Assembly (NCBI RefSeq): GCF_026151205.1
Contig: NC_087082.1
Span: 1-64,000, forward strand
DNA from: Bolinopsis microptera
Lineage: Eukaryota > Ctenophora > Tentaculata > Lobata > Bolinopsidae
Length of the DNA stretch: 64,000 bases
Reading direction: 5' to 3'
The notes under the pieces are model-generated. The model saw only the letters and a program-made list of their open reading frames with translations, was not told where the DNA came from and ran no database searches. This document shows positions 1-10,933 of the stretch, piece by piece; positions within the stretch are counted from its first letter, which is position 1, and each line of letters starts with the position of its first letter. Both the position numbers and the translations under genes were made by a program.

Positions 1-516
1 ATTGATATATTCCTGTGGCGAGTATTGAATTTTAAGATAGGTTTCGAAAATTATACTTTCACCGGTCACATTTTAGTATTTAATCGGGAAATGATAACCA
101 ATTTATTGAGTAACACATAACAGTTAAGATTTTGAGAGGCTCGTGTATAATTTCAACTTAATGTCTCGTATCACACGGTCGATCATGCACTATGCACGTC
201 TCACGCTCCTTTACTTGCTTCGTCTTGGTTCTTTCTCATGGCTCTTATTATTTTTCTCGCCCAAACATTGTCACGTGATATGGGAGCAAATTTTCAGACT
301 CAGATTACGTGATCAGGACCCTTACACAGTTTCACCTGGGGAAAAACAACCACTATAATTTAGGAATTTAGGATGGCTTGAAGTTATGGCTCTTACTAAT
401 TCGCACTCCCAAAAATTTCACGTGACTTTGGTTTTTATGTTACCTGAGGACCCCAGGCTATTATGTTCATTAACATAAAGATTTGGCGGAATGACAGGCT
501 GAGCGCGGCCCAGTAA
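1..516. other. No gene recognised
   Basis: AT-rich sequence to the left of the segmental duplication. The short open frames here (for example 143-358) show no recognisable domain. Nothing in it is repeated elsewhere in the window as far as I can see. Confidence 0.4.
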
Positions 517-955
517 ATCGATGCCATGAATTGAAGGACAATAGATTTTTTGCAAAGAAGCGAGTCCGATATCATCAAAATGTTCATATAATATAGTCAG
601 CGACAGAGCTTCTTTTGTTTTTAAAATCTGCTAGTACGCGACATTGATCGATTTTTATCTGTAAATAATTTTCTCGCTGCTGCACGTGCATTATATGAAT
701 ATCGAGCTGCTGATATATTATTTATAGCTGTTGCATTACATAATTCGAAATGAATTTGAAAGAGCTCGATCATGGTTTGTGATTTCACAGTAATGTGATA
801 CATTTAAGTTATAATTTGATTTTCAAAACTGGTCACTCAGTTTTCATAAAAATAGAAAATGTTTCAAAAAATGTAAAGTACTCTCACTTAATCGAGGTTA
901 ATCTGCCTAATAGTAATAGTAATAAAGGTGAACTTATAATTATATACGAGACCGA

Positions 956-964
956 AGCGAAGGA
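956..964. repeat. Target-site duplication AGCGAAGGA, left copy
   Basis: The 9-bp word agcgaagga stands immediately left of the Mutator-like element and again at 2328-2336 on its right. The paralogous empty site at 21106-21114 has it once. This fixes the element ends to the base. Confidence 0.93.
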
Positions 965-2327
965 GGTTCACGTACTGTAGTGCGACACGTACTCTAGTGC
1001 GACATGTACCCTAGTGCGAAACCTCCAAGATCGACAATGTCGCAGACCGCAGTTGAGTACGTTACCTGGTCCCTGGATCGTAGTGCGACACGTACCCTAG
1101 TGCGACAGAGAATTTTCAAGGCCGACACTGTCGCACTACAGTGCGCTACCTGGACTGTAGTGGGACACGAACTAAAGTGCGACAAAGCACTTTACACATT
1201 CGCTAGGTCATGTTGCTGCATCCTCCTCCAATCCACGGGGAGTAAGCCGAATGTGAGGGGAATTCTCCAGCCGTCAGGATAGAGTCCGTGGATAGTCACC
1301 AGCTGAAGGTACCATCGATGACAAGATGAGGGGCCTCAGCTAAACGATCCATATTTTCCACAGTGCCGAACAGGAAAGATCTTCTTCTCTCTGCTGAGTA
1401 GGTAGAATCCCAAAGAAGGAAGGTTTCGCCACAGTTCGTTCTGATGTAGTCAGGAGTTAGGACAAGGTCAGCCAAAGAGCGGGGAGCAACAGGATGCCTC
1501 ATGGCCTTCGTCCGAGCTGTGCGTGCCATCTTAGCGAGGGATTCCTGCTGAGTTTTGACATGGCTTCGAAGGAGAGGGGTCCAACAGCGTCAGCAATTAG
1601 GTGTTTCGTAGGGAGATCAGTATCGGAAGCTTTCCGTTTCATGTTCTACTTTGCTGTGTAGACAGAGTTTGCTGCAGGAGTAGGAGGGTGGGAATGGGTC
1701 TTCGTACTGGTCACACTCACAGTAGTGTCGTTCATCAGACTGAGAAGTCCGGAGCAGATCTTCTCAGTGCATCGCAGTAGGTCCTGTCGTCGCGCTTCTT
1801 ATCCAGGCAGTAGCGGTATCCGTCGTGGATAACGTTTCTTGAACCAGTAGTGCGTCAAGGAATGAAGGTGATTGAAGAAGACATGTTGATGTTGTTCGAT
1901 GCTTTGGTAGAATCATCGTGACCTTATATATGGCCCAAGCATATGAACTTGTTATCCCAATCGGATATATACCTTCATACGATGCCGGATGTGTGTGATA
2001 GGAATGAGGATCATATGCTGCTTACGAGTTACCCGGTGGATCACACACTGCATACGTGGCTTGAACTGACCCGAAGGAATTGTGATCACTGGATCACTTC
2101 GAAACACGTGATGTGAACCGACGAATCGTATTCGCAAGATCATTTCGAAATAAGTGACGTGAACCGACCCGACGAATCACTTAAGTCAGGATATTTTGTC
2201 GCAGTAGAGTATGCTACCTGGATCGTAGTGCGACACGTACCCTAGTGCGACAGAGGGTGTTTTTGTCGGACTTCGCACTAGAGTACGTGTCGCACTAGAG
2301 TACGTGTCGCACTACAGTACGATTACC
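965..2327 (-). mobile_element. Mutator-like (MULE) DNA transposon, internally deleted
   Basis: The element is bounded by a 9-bp direct repeat, the target-duplication length typical of the Mutator superfamily. Copy B of the segmental duplication preserves the empty site. Terminal inverted repeats begin GGT and run into cgtactgtagtgcgacacg on both ends; positions 4-6 differ (tca left, aat right). The termini are built from a degenerate sub-repeat of about 17 bp (gtgcgacacgtactcta, with variants), repeated several times at each end and again inside (about 1078-1185, 2210-2310). The internal part retains a piece of MULE transposase on the minus strand. At 1.36 kb it is much shorter than an autonomous MULE and is surely immobile without help. 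Confidence 0.88.
1205..1595 (-). pseudogene. MULE transposase fragment (start of DDE domain)
   Basis: Read on the minus strand, an open frame of about 100 codons (annotatable Met at 1529) ends in FGTVENMDRLAEAPHLV then DGTFSW and a stop near 1296. In a shifted frame directly downstream the sequence continues as QLVTIHGLYPDGWRI followed by PLTFGLLP. The order 'DGTF - QL.TIHG - PL.F.LLP' is the beginning of the MULE transposase catalytic domain, where the Asp of DGTF is the first catalytic residue. A short deletion or frameshift separates the two parts. The remaining DDE residues and any zinc finger are absent, so this is a relic that explains the origin of the surrounding element and encodes no working enzyme. 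Confidence 0.8.
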
Positions 2328-2336
2328 AGCGAAGGA
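2328..2336. repeat. Target-site duplication AGCGAAGGA, right copy
   Basis: Right partner of the 9-bp duplication at 956-964. Confidence 0.93.
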
Positions 2337-3315
2337 ATAGCTCCTTTTTTAAAAGATTTGACCTTCACCACACACTACCTGTTGAGAAACTTATTTTTAT
2401 ATTATTTACCCAGATCGGGTGTCTATTTACCGAGAAAAAGGTTATATACTCGCCACAGGAATATACCAATAACTAGACTCAGGTGGGTACGTCCATCTAA
2501 CTATCTGAGAAAGACGCTCAGAGATAAAGCCATATGTTTGGCACATCTGCAAAGGCAGCTCTCTAACAAAGTGTGACATCTACCCAAAAGGCAAAACTTT
2601 TTCCACTGGTACTTATATGATTGATCTTGAGAAAGATCCGAATGTTTATAGAACAAAGGAAGCCAGTATAATGGTGAATTGTCATCGATGTACCGGTTCC
2701 GGTTATATTTAGTCTCTTTGTCTTCTATTCGGGGCGTTTAGACTTTAGTTTCTCTTGTCACCTTTATCTCATATCGTCCCAACTCCCAAATAATCAAATA
2801 TCATCGATTGACTCGAGAAAAAACAATAATACCGAGCTGTCAAAAGATTATAAAAAGCTGTTGCATTACACGATTCGAAATGAATTTGAAAAATTATTAG
2901 TCATTCAGCAATGTGATGAAGTGGAGTAACAAATTTATTTTAAAAACCGGAAATTGATCAGTACTCCCAAATATAGCAAAAATATAAAGTATGCTTCTTT
3001 CCTAATCAAGGATGATATGTGATTAATTTTTACCCCCATGAAAACTACAAATGCTGTAATCTGTAATATACTGGAGGAAAAACATTGGTCATGATTAAGG
3101 CGTTCAATTATTTGCTTGATTAAGAATCATATGGGATGTACAAGAAGAAAGAAATTGTAGCTATAATAGCGTTAAGATCACAAAATTTCATTTTTGAAAA
3201 TGAGACACAGTTCCTGTCTGATCCATTGTCTGGTTGACCAGACAATTAAGCATATACAATATAACTTGAAGTAGAGAAGGGACTGGGGGAGGTGGTGAAA
3301 GCATTTTTTCTTAGA
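2337..3315. other. Non-coding part of duplicated segment, 3' of the receptor
   Basis: About 980 bp between the MULE and the receptor stop codon, matched at 21115-22090 with few changes. No convincing ORF, RNA or element ends are visible. It lies downstream of the receptor (minus strand), so part of it may be its 3' UTR. Confidence 0.4.
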
Positions 3316-5793
3316 TTAAGTCGGCTGATCTTCTGGCAGAGGAGCTAATTGTTCGTTTACATTCGGAATATTTGCCATGACATTTAGTTCAATTTCGTTT
3401 GTTGCAACGTTATCAACAGAGTGAGTTAATTTCTTCCATACTCTCCAAACAAGAGAGGTCATACTTTTATACAAACCACTGTAAAATATCGGGTTGAGAA
3501 GACTGTTGATTGGAATCACAACCAGAGCGAATATTTCAAATGTTTTGGCTGGAGGGGGACTGTTACTGATCCACGAGAAGTGAATGACAGCAGCCATGAA
3601 GGACACCCAGCTCACTAACTGGGAGATTATCATGAGAGAAACTTTAAGAGCTAACTGAGTTGTGTTGTCATTATTGTCTGGGCCAACTCGTCGACGGGAA
3701 CGTTTAGCTTCGATGACAATGATGATGTATGCTACTGAAATTACTATCAGTAATGTAGATACAGCTATGCAATAGAAGACTTTGTACAATTGATAGCTGT
3801 TTTGCATCTTAAAGATGTTATATATACAGAGAGGTGTGTTGCCGTAGTATCCTATATCAATTACATCGAAAATTGTATCATCAGAGGTAATGTTAGCATG
3901 TCTGAGATCGGCCAGAATCTTTGAAATGTCTGTCGATGAACTGTTTTCAAAATAATGGCCGTGAATTTTTCGAACATGTTCTATCATGTCATGACCTTTT
4001 TGTGTCGATATGAAAGGGTTTCTTTGAACTGCAAGCAGGTTTATGCTTGTCCGGAAGACATTTTGTATCTGATGAACAGGTAAAGTAGGTACAATGGCAT
4101 GGATCAGGTTCAATAGAGAGACGACAGCAGTAACTATCATAACCTTTCTTTTAGACAGTTCAACAGAGCTCCCCATTGTACATTTAATACATCTCACTAT
4201 CCCCATGATGCCAATAACAAGCAATGATCCATGAGAAGATAGTGAAAATATAATTCCAAGCATCATACAATGCAAACTTGCACGCCACTCTTCATCAAAT
4301 TGACAGTAATCACCCTTGAACCGCAACACAATTCCTGCAACCATCATAAGTAACAAATATATTCCCATGAGAAGGTCGTAAAAGCATATTAGAAGCCGCA
4401 AAAGTTTGTCTATTTGAGCCGCTTTCGAATTTTGACTTGAATGTAAGGTTTTGAGTGCAACAACAATATTTATTATTATGGTGCTAAGTCCTAGAAAACT
4501 TGTCAAAACTGTAATGAGTATAGATTGTACCAGGAATTCTGAAGATGCCAAGCCATCCATGATGCAACCAGCACACTCATCTTTCCCATTTGTGCAATCT
4601 CTCCTTTGATCACATACTCTACTTTCGTCAATCCATGAGACAGTTTCATTTGTTGAGCAGTAAAAGCGTCCCGGACAACCAAGCTCATCAGCATTATTTT
4701 TGCAATTCATTATACCATCACAGATATCAGATATTGCGTATGATTCCTCGAACGGATCATCCATATTCTCAATTTGACATTGGAATACAAAGTTAAGTGA
4801 CATTCCAAACTGTATAAAGTCAATATGCTGACAAAATTTCTCCCATTTTTTCAACTCTGTTGTATTCGTACACTGACTACGACAAACTGACTTCGCTTGT
4901 CCACCAGAAAGTACAGCGGGACTACGTATATTCAAGTTTTGTAGACAATCGCCCAGCTCACTTGTTACTTTGTAATAATAATTTTCACCTCCGTCAGTGC
5001 AATTAATATCGGCTGGATGGCCTGAGCAGTCCAATTCTCTTATTTGTGGTAAATATAAACAGTACTGGGCTCGGGGTAGGCAAAGTCGTTTTATTTGTGG
5101 TATCTTGTGACACGACAACTCATATGAATCCTGACAAAGGCACTCATCACTTTGGTCAGCACAGTCAACTATCCCGTCACAAATATTTGCAAAGCTGATA
5201 CAAGCTATCCCTCCGTCACTCCTTGGACAGTACATGACCTGGTCCTGATAGTATGTTCCTCCGGTCCGGCAGTTGCACTCATCAGTCGAGCATATACTGT
5301 AGGAATTACATAATTCACTCGGATATATTTCACATTGGTAAAGGTCTCCTCCCACCATTGTCAAATCTGATAGTGTGTCATTCACTAGAATCTCACTCCA
5401 TTCCAGGTAAAAATTAAAATAATCTATTTCAATGGGGCAAATTGTCGACATGTTTCGATCATAGGTTTTATCCAATTTGTCGTCCTTGTGATAAAATCGA
5501 CTGTCAGTATCGTTATAGCGCATGTACCTCCCAGATGTAATCAGTCTGTGACACAGTGAAGGGTAAATATATAAACTAGACCGATCAACAAAGGAAGGGA
5601 ATAAACTTAATGGGTGTTTATAAAGCGAAACAGATTTTACCGCCTTCTCGTCCATTTCCCTTCCCACTTTTTCTCTAGATAAGTGCCCTTTTCCGTCTTC
5701 ACTTGTATTACAGTTTGAATTTGTTGATGATATGCCGACAGTTTTATTGAGTATTATAACACACAGTAGGATTGCTGACTTGATCTTCTCCAT
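3316..5793 (-). CDS. LDLa-domain class A (rhodopsin-like) G-protein-coupled receptor
   Basis: An uninterrupted 825-codon frame. Residues 1-20 form a hydrophobic signal peptide (MEKIKSAILLCVIILNKTVG). The ectodomain is Cys-rich and carries LDL-receptor class A modules. Their signature ICDGIVDCADQSDEC lies around residues 205-220 and DICDGIMNCKNNADELGC around 355-375, followed by a third degenerate one (VCDQRRDCTNGKDEC). Seven hydrophobic helices follow from about residue 425. TM2 is LLICFYDLLMGIYLLLMM. TM3 ends GIVRCIK where a classic receptor has DRY. TM7 contains LNPIFYSGLYKS, the NPxxY motif. A basic stretch (EAKRSRRR) sits in the third cytoplasmic loop. It should be a plasma-membrane receptor of the LDLa/relaxin-receptor-like kind without leucine-rich repeats; the ligand is unknown. 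The gene is intronless, which could mean retroposition or ancestral loss of introns. The C-terminal third is duplicated at 22091-22461. Confidence 0.88.
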   Translation of the reverse strand: MEKIKSAILLCVIILNKTVGISSTNSNCNTSEDGKGHLSREKVGREMDEKAVKSVSLYKHPLSLFPSFVDRSSLYIYPSLCHRLITSGRYMRYNDTDSRFYHKDDKLDKTYDRNMSTICPIEIDYFNFYLEWSEILVNDTLSDLTMVGGDLYQCEIYPSELCNSYSICSTDECNCRTGGTYYQDQVMYCPRSDGGIACISFANICDGIVDCADQSDECLCQDSYELSCHKIPQIKRLCLPRAQYCLYLPQIRELDCSGHPADINCTDGGENYYYKVTSELGDCLQNLNIRSPAVLSGGQAKSVCRSQCTNTTELKKWEKFCQHIDFIQFGMSLNFVFQCQIENMDDPFEESYAISDICDGIMNCKNNADELGCPGRFYCSTNETVSWIDESRVCDQRRDCTNGKDECAGCIMDGLASSEFLVQSILITVLTSFLGLSTIIINIVVALKTLHSSQNSKAAQIDKLLRLLICFYDLLMGIYLLLMMVAGIVLRFKGDYCQFDEEWRASLHCMMLGIIFSLSSHGSLLVIGIMGIVRCIKCTMGSSVELSKRKVMIVTAVVSLLNLIHAIVPTLPVHQIQNVFRTSINLLAVQRNPFISTQKGHDMIEHVRKIHGHYFENSSSTDISKILADLRHANITSDDTIFDVIDIGYYGNTPLCIYNIFKMQNSYQLYKVFYCIAVSTLLIVISVAYIIIVIEAKRSRRRVGPDNNDNTTQLALKVSLMIISQLVSWVSFMAAVIHFSWISNSPPPAKTFEIFALVVIPINSLLNPIFYSGLYKSMTSLVWRVWKKLTHSVDNVATNEIELNVMANIPNVNEQLAPLPEDQPT

Positions 5794-5870
5794 TTGACTA
5801 CAATTGTGTCTTGCCTGTCAAATATACGGGTATTAGTGTTGCAGTAGTACTTCTATTATTAGTACTACTA

Positions 5871-6756
5871 TATCACAATGCTGGCAAGCATAACCGTTGC
5901 CATTATATTCAGAATACTATTTACCCCCCATAATTTTTAAGTTTGAGTTAATAAACTATGATGATTATATATGAATTTCACTTGATAGAGTGCTTACTGC
6001 TTATCTTAAAGTTAAATATTTTTACAGGCTCAAATGATGTAGTTTTACGAAGATTTCAAGCCTTACGTTGTGTGTCTCCCTTCGTGTCCAAAAGCATTAC
6101 CTATACCCCCTATATTATTGTCTATTATATCCCCGTTATTGTTTTTCAGGCATTGAGACTCATCGAAAGTAGTTCAGCAATGGTATACATTTGAATTCAA
6201 TGTTAAAGATGGCAGGAATAAGAAATAGTTATGTGGAGGTTTTTAAGAAATCTGCGCAAAATACGCGCCAGCATGTCACAATGCTGGCAAGCATAACCGT
6301 TGCCTTTATATTCACAACACTATTTACCCCCTATGGCTATACTATTATATCCCCTTTATTGTTTTCCAGGCATTAAGACTGAAAGACTCATCGAAAGTAG
6401 TTCAGCAGGTATATTTAAGTTCAAAACATTCTAATTCAATGTTAAAGATGACAGGAATAAGAAATAGTTATGTGGAGGTTCTTAATAAATTTGCGCAAAA
6501 TACGCGCCAGCATGTTATACGAAATTAGGTAAAAAACCCAAAATCGCCATATTCAGGTGCCTTAAAAACCATGTTAAAATTGCAAGTTAGAGATCTGAAA
6601 CTTTGCAGGGCGTCTAGTCCAATTGTCCAAATCGACTGGGAAAAAATTTCATGTTTTAGGAGTATCGGGAAGTGGGTTTTCTGGAACCTCTGTTTTGCAA
6701 CAGATTGTCGTGAAGTATATAGAATTAGATGTATATATTTATATATATAGATGTAT
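5871..6756 (-). repeat. R repeat copy a, terminal part, inverted (end block + F block)
   Basis: Starts at A|TCACAATGCTGGCAAGC and contains two partial end-blocks (about 5871-6300 and 6270-6525), then the F block in reverse (acgaaattaggtaaaaaacc to cagattgtcgtgaag). It stops in an AT-rich tract at about 6720-6756, where another R copy begins in the opposite orientation. The matching remainder of this inverted copy (E and D blocks) appears at about 20142-20478. The 13 kb between may therefore be a pile of later insertions into this one copy (inference). Confidence 0.65.
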
Positions 6757-7073
6757 TTGACCAAAACCCATAATCATGGGTAGAGTGAACCGCTGCCAGT
6801 GTCTCTCTTTTCCAAACAAAAGGAAATGTTAAAGAACCGTCCGCAAATGCAAATTGATACCGAGAATGAAATCGGTCGCTCGCTTTTCCCATTCAATAAG
6901 CTTTATTACAATTCGTAAGCCGTGAATGAATGGGAAAAGCGAGCGACCGATTTCATTCTCGGTATTAATTTGCATTTGCGGACGGTTCCTCAAATTAATA
7001 TCATTTACTTTTGTTTGGAAAAGAGAGACACTGGCAGCGGTTCACTCTAGCCATGATTATGAGTTTTGGTCAA
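6757..7073. repeat. Foldback end of R (copy b), about 317 bp palindrome
   Basis: Opens ttgaccaaaacccataatc and closes with its reverse complement. The two arms (about 140 bp each) are nearly perfectly complementary and include tcggtcgctcgcttttccca and its mirror, around a short centre (ataagctttatt). Sister copies are at 12331-12842, 27997-28320, 29796-30120, 34115-34618, 47094-47599 and 50521-51033. Four of these have an extra centre of about 170-190 bp. Confidence 0.9.
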
Positions 7074-7509
7074 ATATCATCTTTTTTTGATTATTATGTC
7101 AGGATAATTTACACAGTCGAAACTTCATGAATAACTATAAGTATAAGGGGGTAATTTCAACGATTTCGAAATTTTACCTTTGAAAACATTTCCTTGTCTT
7201 TAGGTAGGTATATTTGTCGATAAAAGACTGAATAAGGCACTTTTTACTCACTCAAGTTGGCATTTAATTCATATATATAATGCCATTTAAATATCGTGGG
7301 AAAGCAGAATATATTCGAAATCACGAAAAGCAAAATTCTCACCTTTCGCACGTGCAAACTTTGAGCGGACGCTGCATGCGCATACAACATTGAATCACCG
7401 TACATTTTTGCATAGTGGTATTTAATATATAGTTTGACAAGCACGCAAAGTTTCAAAAGATTTCAAAAAGAACTTGAATCACAACGGGACTCCAAAGTTG
7501 ATAAAAATC

Positions 7510-10350
7510 AAGGCTAAAGGATCAGGAGTTTGTCTTTACCTGAAAAACTCTCTAAACTTTAATAAGATTACTGGATTATCTCTCTGTAATGAGCACATAG
7601 AATCACTGTTTGTATCTATCACCAGTATGAAAGACCCAACTGTTGTAGGGGTTATCTACCGTCCTCCAAACGCATCACTTGAACTGTTTAACGAAGCATA
7701 TGAACGTATTCTCTCTAAACTGAATGGCAAGAAGGTATATATCCTTGGGGATTTCAATGTTAACATTTTAAACCACCCATCTTCATCAGAGGACAAATTC
7801 CAAGAAATAATATTTAACAATGGCTTTATACCAACCATATCAGTGCCAACTCACCATATGCCTGGTTGTTCCAGGACTTGTATTGACAATATCCACACCA
7901 ATGTATTAGACCAATCCCTTATCTCTGGTGTCATATCTGACAAGATCTCCCATCACCACCCTATATTCACATTTGTTAAGCTTTCCCCCGACTCTGTGTC
8001 ACTATCTGATTCACCAGACAAAATTACTATACACTACGACTATAGTAATGCTAACCTAGAGAAGCTCTGTCTTGAAATAGAAAACGATTTAGATAGGTTC
8101 CACTACAGTTGTGACACATTTGACTCTTTTATGCAGCTATTTCAAGAAAAAATAGACTTGTCTTGCAAACTTCTAACTCCAAGAACCACTAAACGTAATA
8201 GCATAACCAACCCTTGGATTACCCAGGGCCTAATTAATTCCATCGAGAAGAAAGCTAGATTGTATTTCGAATGGAAAAAGACTTGTACATTAAAATTACC
8301 TGACGGGGATCCGAATAAGCACATTTGCTACAAGGAATTTGACAAGTTTCTCAAAAGCTCAATAAATATGGCAAAGGCTATGTGCTACACTAGAAAATTC
8401 GAAAAGTACAGCATGAACTCGAAAAAGACGTGGGAAGTTATTAATGAACTCCGTGGTAAAACTATGTCTCGATGTAAGGACGATTTTGTCATAAACGGTC
8501 AGAGAGTTACCTGCAGACGAATAATTGCTAACAAATTTTGTGAATATTTTACATCTCTTGCAAGTAATCTCAATAAAAATGTACTGACGAACAATAGTAT
8601 TTCTCTGGAACCAATAGAATCATTTGCTCAGTTCATGTCAAATTCAGTATCTGACTCCATTTATCTGGAAGAAACTAATAAAGACGAGATCATCGAGGTG
8701 ATCAAAGATTTTCAAAATGGCAAGGCGAGTGACATACCAATAATTGTAGTAAAGAAATCATCAAAGCTCATAGCTGGTACCTTGGCCAGGCTTTACAACA
8801 CATGCATACAAAGTGGTACATTCCCGAGTATTTTTAAAACTGGTAAAGTTATTCCTATTTACAAGAAAGACAATAAGGAATGTATTGAAAACTATCGGCC
8901 TGTATCAATATTGCCTTTATTTGGAAAAATTTTCGAGAAGATCATTTACAAACGGCTCTATAATTTCTTCACATCTAAAGGTGTACTGACAGACTCACAG
9001 TTTGGATTTAGAAAAGGTCATTCCACCACTCATGCTCTACACAAATCTATAGACTCCGTTACAAAGACTCTAGCTGGCAATAAACATGTCTTAGGAATAT
9101 TCATTGACTTAAGCAAAGCCTTCGACACCCTTGACCACAACATTCTTCTAAGCAAATTAAACTCCTATGGTATTAGGGGCACAGCACTTACCTTACTTAA
9201 AAGCTATTTGACTAACAGAAAGCAGTATGTTATGTATAACGATGTACCATCAGAAACATTGGATGTGAAATTTGGGGTACCACAGGGGTCAATTCTAGGG
9301 CCGTTACTCTTCCTACTGTATATGAACGATATAGTGAACTGTTTTTCTGACAGTGAGGTGAAATTTGTACTTTATGCTGATGACACTAATATCTTTATTT
9401 CAGGACCATCTAGAGAAGCAACATACAAAAAAGCAAACTTAGTTCTTAAACATGTGTCGATTTACATGAAATGTAATCTACTCCATATCAATATGTCTAA
9501 ATGTTGCTACATCCATTTTAAACCTGCCTCTGAATATGATGAGACCTGTGCAAGGACCAGACCATTTGCTAACCTGCTAGATGAGTCTAGGTCAATATTC
9601 ATCGATGGTAAGGTTATTACTAAAGTCAAGGATACCAAATTCCTAGGTATTGTTATAGATAGTAAGTTAAACTGGGCTGCCCATATGCACTACATTCGTA
9701 AAAAACTTCGGTCCATGACTGGTGCAATCTGTAGAATTCGACACTCGATACCTGGTGAACTATATTTGAAAATATATAATGCTCTCTTTGAATCACATCT
9801 CAGTTATGGTATAAGTGTTTGGGGCGTTGTCCTTAAAGAACGATCAAATGACAGTCTTTTTATCACACAGAAGCACTGTGTAAGGATCCTTTTTGGTGAT
9901 CTCGACTCATATTTAGATAAACAATCAACATGTGCACGTACTAGACCGTATGGTATGCAAAAATTAGACCATAAACACTTTGAAAAGGAGCATACAAAAC
10001 CCATTTTTAATAGACTAAAAATTCTAACGGCTCAAAACTTGTACAAATATCACTGCATTTTAGAATTCTCTAAGATTATCAAGTACCACTGCCCCTACTC
10101 CCTTTATGAGGCCATCAACATTTCAAACCGTGCAACGAGTCTAACTGTTATTCTTCTAAATAAATCAAATACCTTTTTGTTTAATGCAGCCAAGCTTTGG
10201 AACACAGTTCATAAAAAAATTTTAACTTCAAGCAATTGCCTAGAAACTTCCATTAACTTGATAAAATTGAGAACCAAAGCACTATTAGTACAATCACAGG
10301 CAGCTGACTTAAAAGATACCTGGACTCCAACCAATTTTAAATTGCAGTAA
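7510..10350 (+). CDS. LINE ORF2: partial endonuclease (EEP) plus reverse transcriptase
   Basis: About 946 codons remain. The frame happens to extend 12 codons back into R sequence with a non-ATG start, so the annotated beginning is a truncation point and no start codon is implied. The C-terminal half of an apurinic-type endonuclease comes first (GVIYRPPN, then ILGDFNVN, and a CIDNIHTN region). After a linker come the reverse transcriptase motifs: ENYRPVSILP, FIDLSKAFDTLDH (motif A, with its catalytic Asp), GVPQGSILGPLLF (motif B) and LYADDTNIF (motif C, the Asp pair). A C-terminal domain follows. There are no internal stops, so the copy is young. The missing N-terminal endonuclease half makes it unable to move by itself. 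Clade assignment within CR1/L2/Jockey would need a tree. Confidence 0.88.
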   Translation, partial: KAKGSGVCLYLKNSLNFNKITGLSLCNEHIESLFVSITSMKDPTVVGVIYRPPNASLELFNEAYERILSKLNGKKVYILGDFNVNILNHPSSSEDKFQEIIFNNGFIPTISVPTHHMPGCSRTCIDNIHTNVLDQSLISGVISDKISHHHPIFTFVKLSPDSVSLSDSPDKITIHYDYSNANLEKLCLEIENDLDRFHYSCDTFDSFMQLFQEKIDLSCKLLTPRTTKRNSITNPWITQGLINSIEKKARLYFEWKKTCTLKLPDGDPNKHICYKEFDKFLKSSINMAKAMCYTRKFEKYSMNSKKTWEVINELRGKTMSRCKDDFVINGQRVTCRRIIANKFCEYFTSLASNLNKNVLTNNSISLEPIESFAQFMSNSVSDSIYLEETNKDEIIEVIKDFQNGKASDIPIIVVKKSSKLIAGTLARLYNTCIQSGTFPSIFKTGKVIPIYKKDNKECIENYRPVSILPLFGKIFEKIIYKRLYNFFTSKGVLTDSQFGFRKGHSTTHALHKSIDSVTKTLAGNKHVLGIFIDLSKAFDTLDHNILLSKLNSYGIRGTALTLLKSYLTNRKQYVMYNDVPSETLDVKFGVPQGSILGPLLFLLYMNDIVNCFSDSEVKFVLYADDTNIFISGPSREATYKKANLVLKHVSIYMKCNLLHINMSKCCYIHFKPASEYDETCARTRPFANLLDESRSIFIDGKVITKVKDTKFLGIVIDSKLNWAAHMHYIRKKLRSMTGAICRIRHSIPGELYLKIYNALFESHLSYGISVWGVVLKERSNDSLFITQKHCVRILFGDLDSYLDKQSTCARTRPYGMQKLDHKHFEKEHTKPIFNRLKILTAQNLYKYHCILEFSKIIKYHCPYSLYEAINISNRATSLTVILLNKSNTFLFNAAKLWNTVHKKILTSSNCLETSINLIKLRTKALLVQSQAADLKDTWTPTNFKLQ

Positions 10351-10933
10351 TTAAATTGCACATGCAGCAGCACACACCTAATATTACTATCATGATTGAA
10401 CTGTAAGCTGATAAGCTTTCAGATCCATTTTTAACCACTTGATGTAATGTTTTTAATAATTAAATATTTTATTTTACAAATTTATATCAGATCGAACCTA
10501 TATTTGATAATCGAACCTATATTCGATAATCAAACCTGTATTCGATAGTTAAATTTATGCGATAAATTGATATTGATATTATTATTGTTGAATGAAGTTA
10601 ACTCCTGAGATAAATTTTATTAATTTTTAACAAAGGGACTTGGAGTATAAACGACCAAGTTTGCATAAATGCCTACCCAACCAAGAATTTAGGAGGCAAG
10701 GGTGGGTGCGTAAACTTTACGGTCTGCACTCTCCGATCCTGTATCACCCTGGATTCTATTTGACGTATTTTTGTATTAGGTATATACCTTCTATCCATTC
10801 TCTTGCTACTCCAAGTCCCCTAAGATATCTGGTAAAAAGGTCCTGCTAGTTATATATAATTTAATATATTTATGTTTGCTTTAATTGATACTAAATAAAA
10901 TTGTTGTTTTCTTGAAAAATTGTTGTTTTCTTG
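7510..10933 (+). mobile_element. CR1/Jockey-group non-LTR retrotransposon, 5'-truncated
   Basis: Inserted in R between aaaaatc (ends 7509) and gtgaaaataac (from 10934); both halves are contiguous in other R copies. The 5' end begins inside the endonuclease. The 3' part after the stop codon (10351-10933) holds short direct repeats (cctatattcgataat variants at 10497-10550) and ends in a doubled aaattgttgttttcttg instead of poly(A), as CR1-like LINEs often do. 5' truncation is the normal outcome of target-primed reverse transcription. Confidence 0.85.

Larger units (their letters stand above)
517..3683. repeat. Segmental duplication, copy A (contains the 3' part of the receptor gene)
   Basis: From about 517 to 3683 the sequence is near-identical to 20667-22461, apart from a 1,363-bp insertion (965-2327) present only here. 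The block includes about 980 bp of non-coding sequence (2337-3315) and the last third of the receptor ORF. Differences are scattered substitutions and tiny indels, so the duplication is fairly young. A third, more diverged partial copy lies at about 26893-27296. The right limit is where copy B switches to LINE sequence just after the shared tcattattgtctgggc. The non-coding part shows no open frame of note. Confidence 0.9.

Noticed and set aside
6525-6764. Small frames in R (for example 6525-6764, 7244-7456, 13024-13493, 47800-47982, 49872-50341)
   Set aside because: They recur only because R recurs, and change frame or stop between copies with no coding-type substitution pattern.
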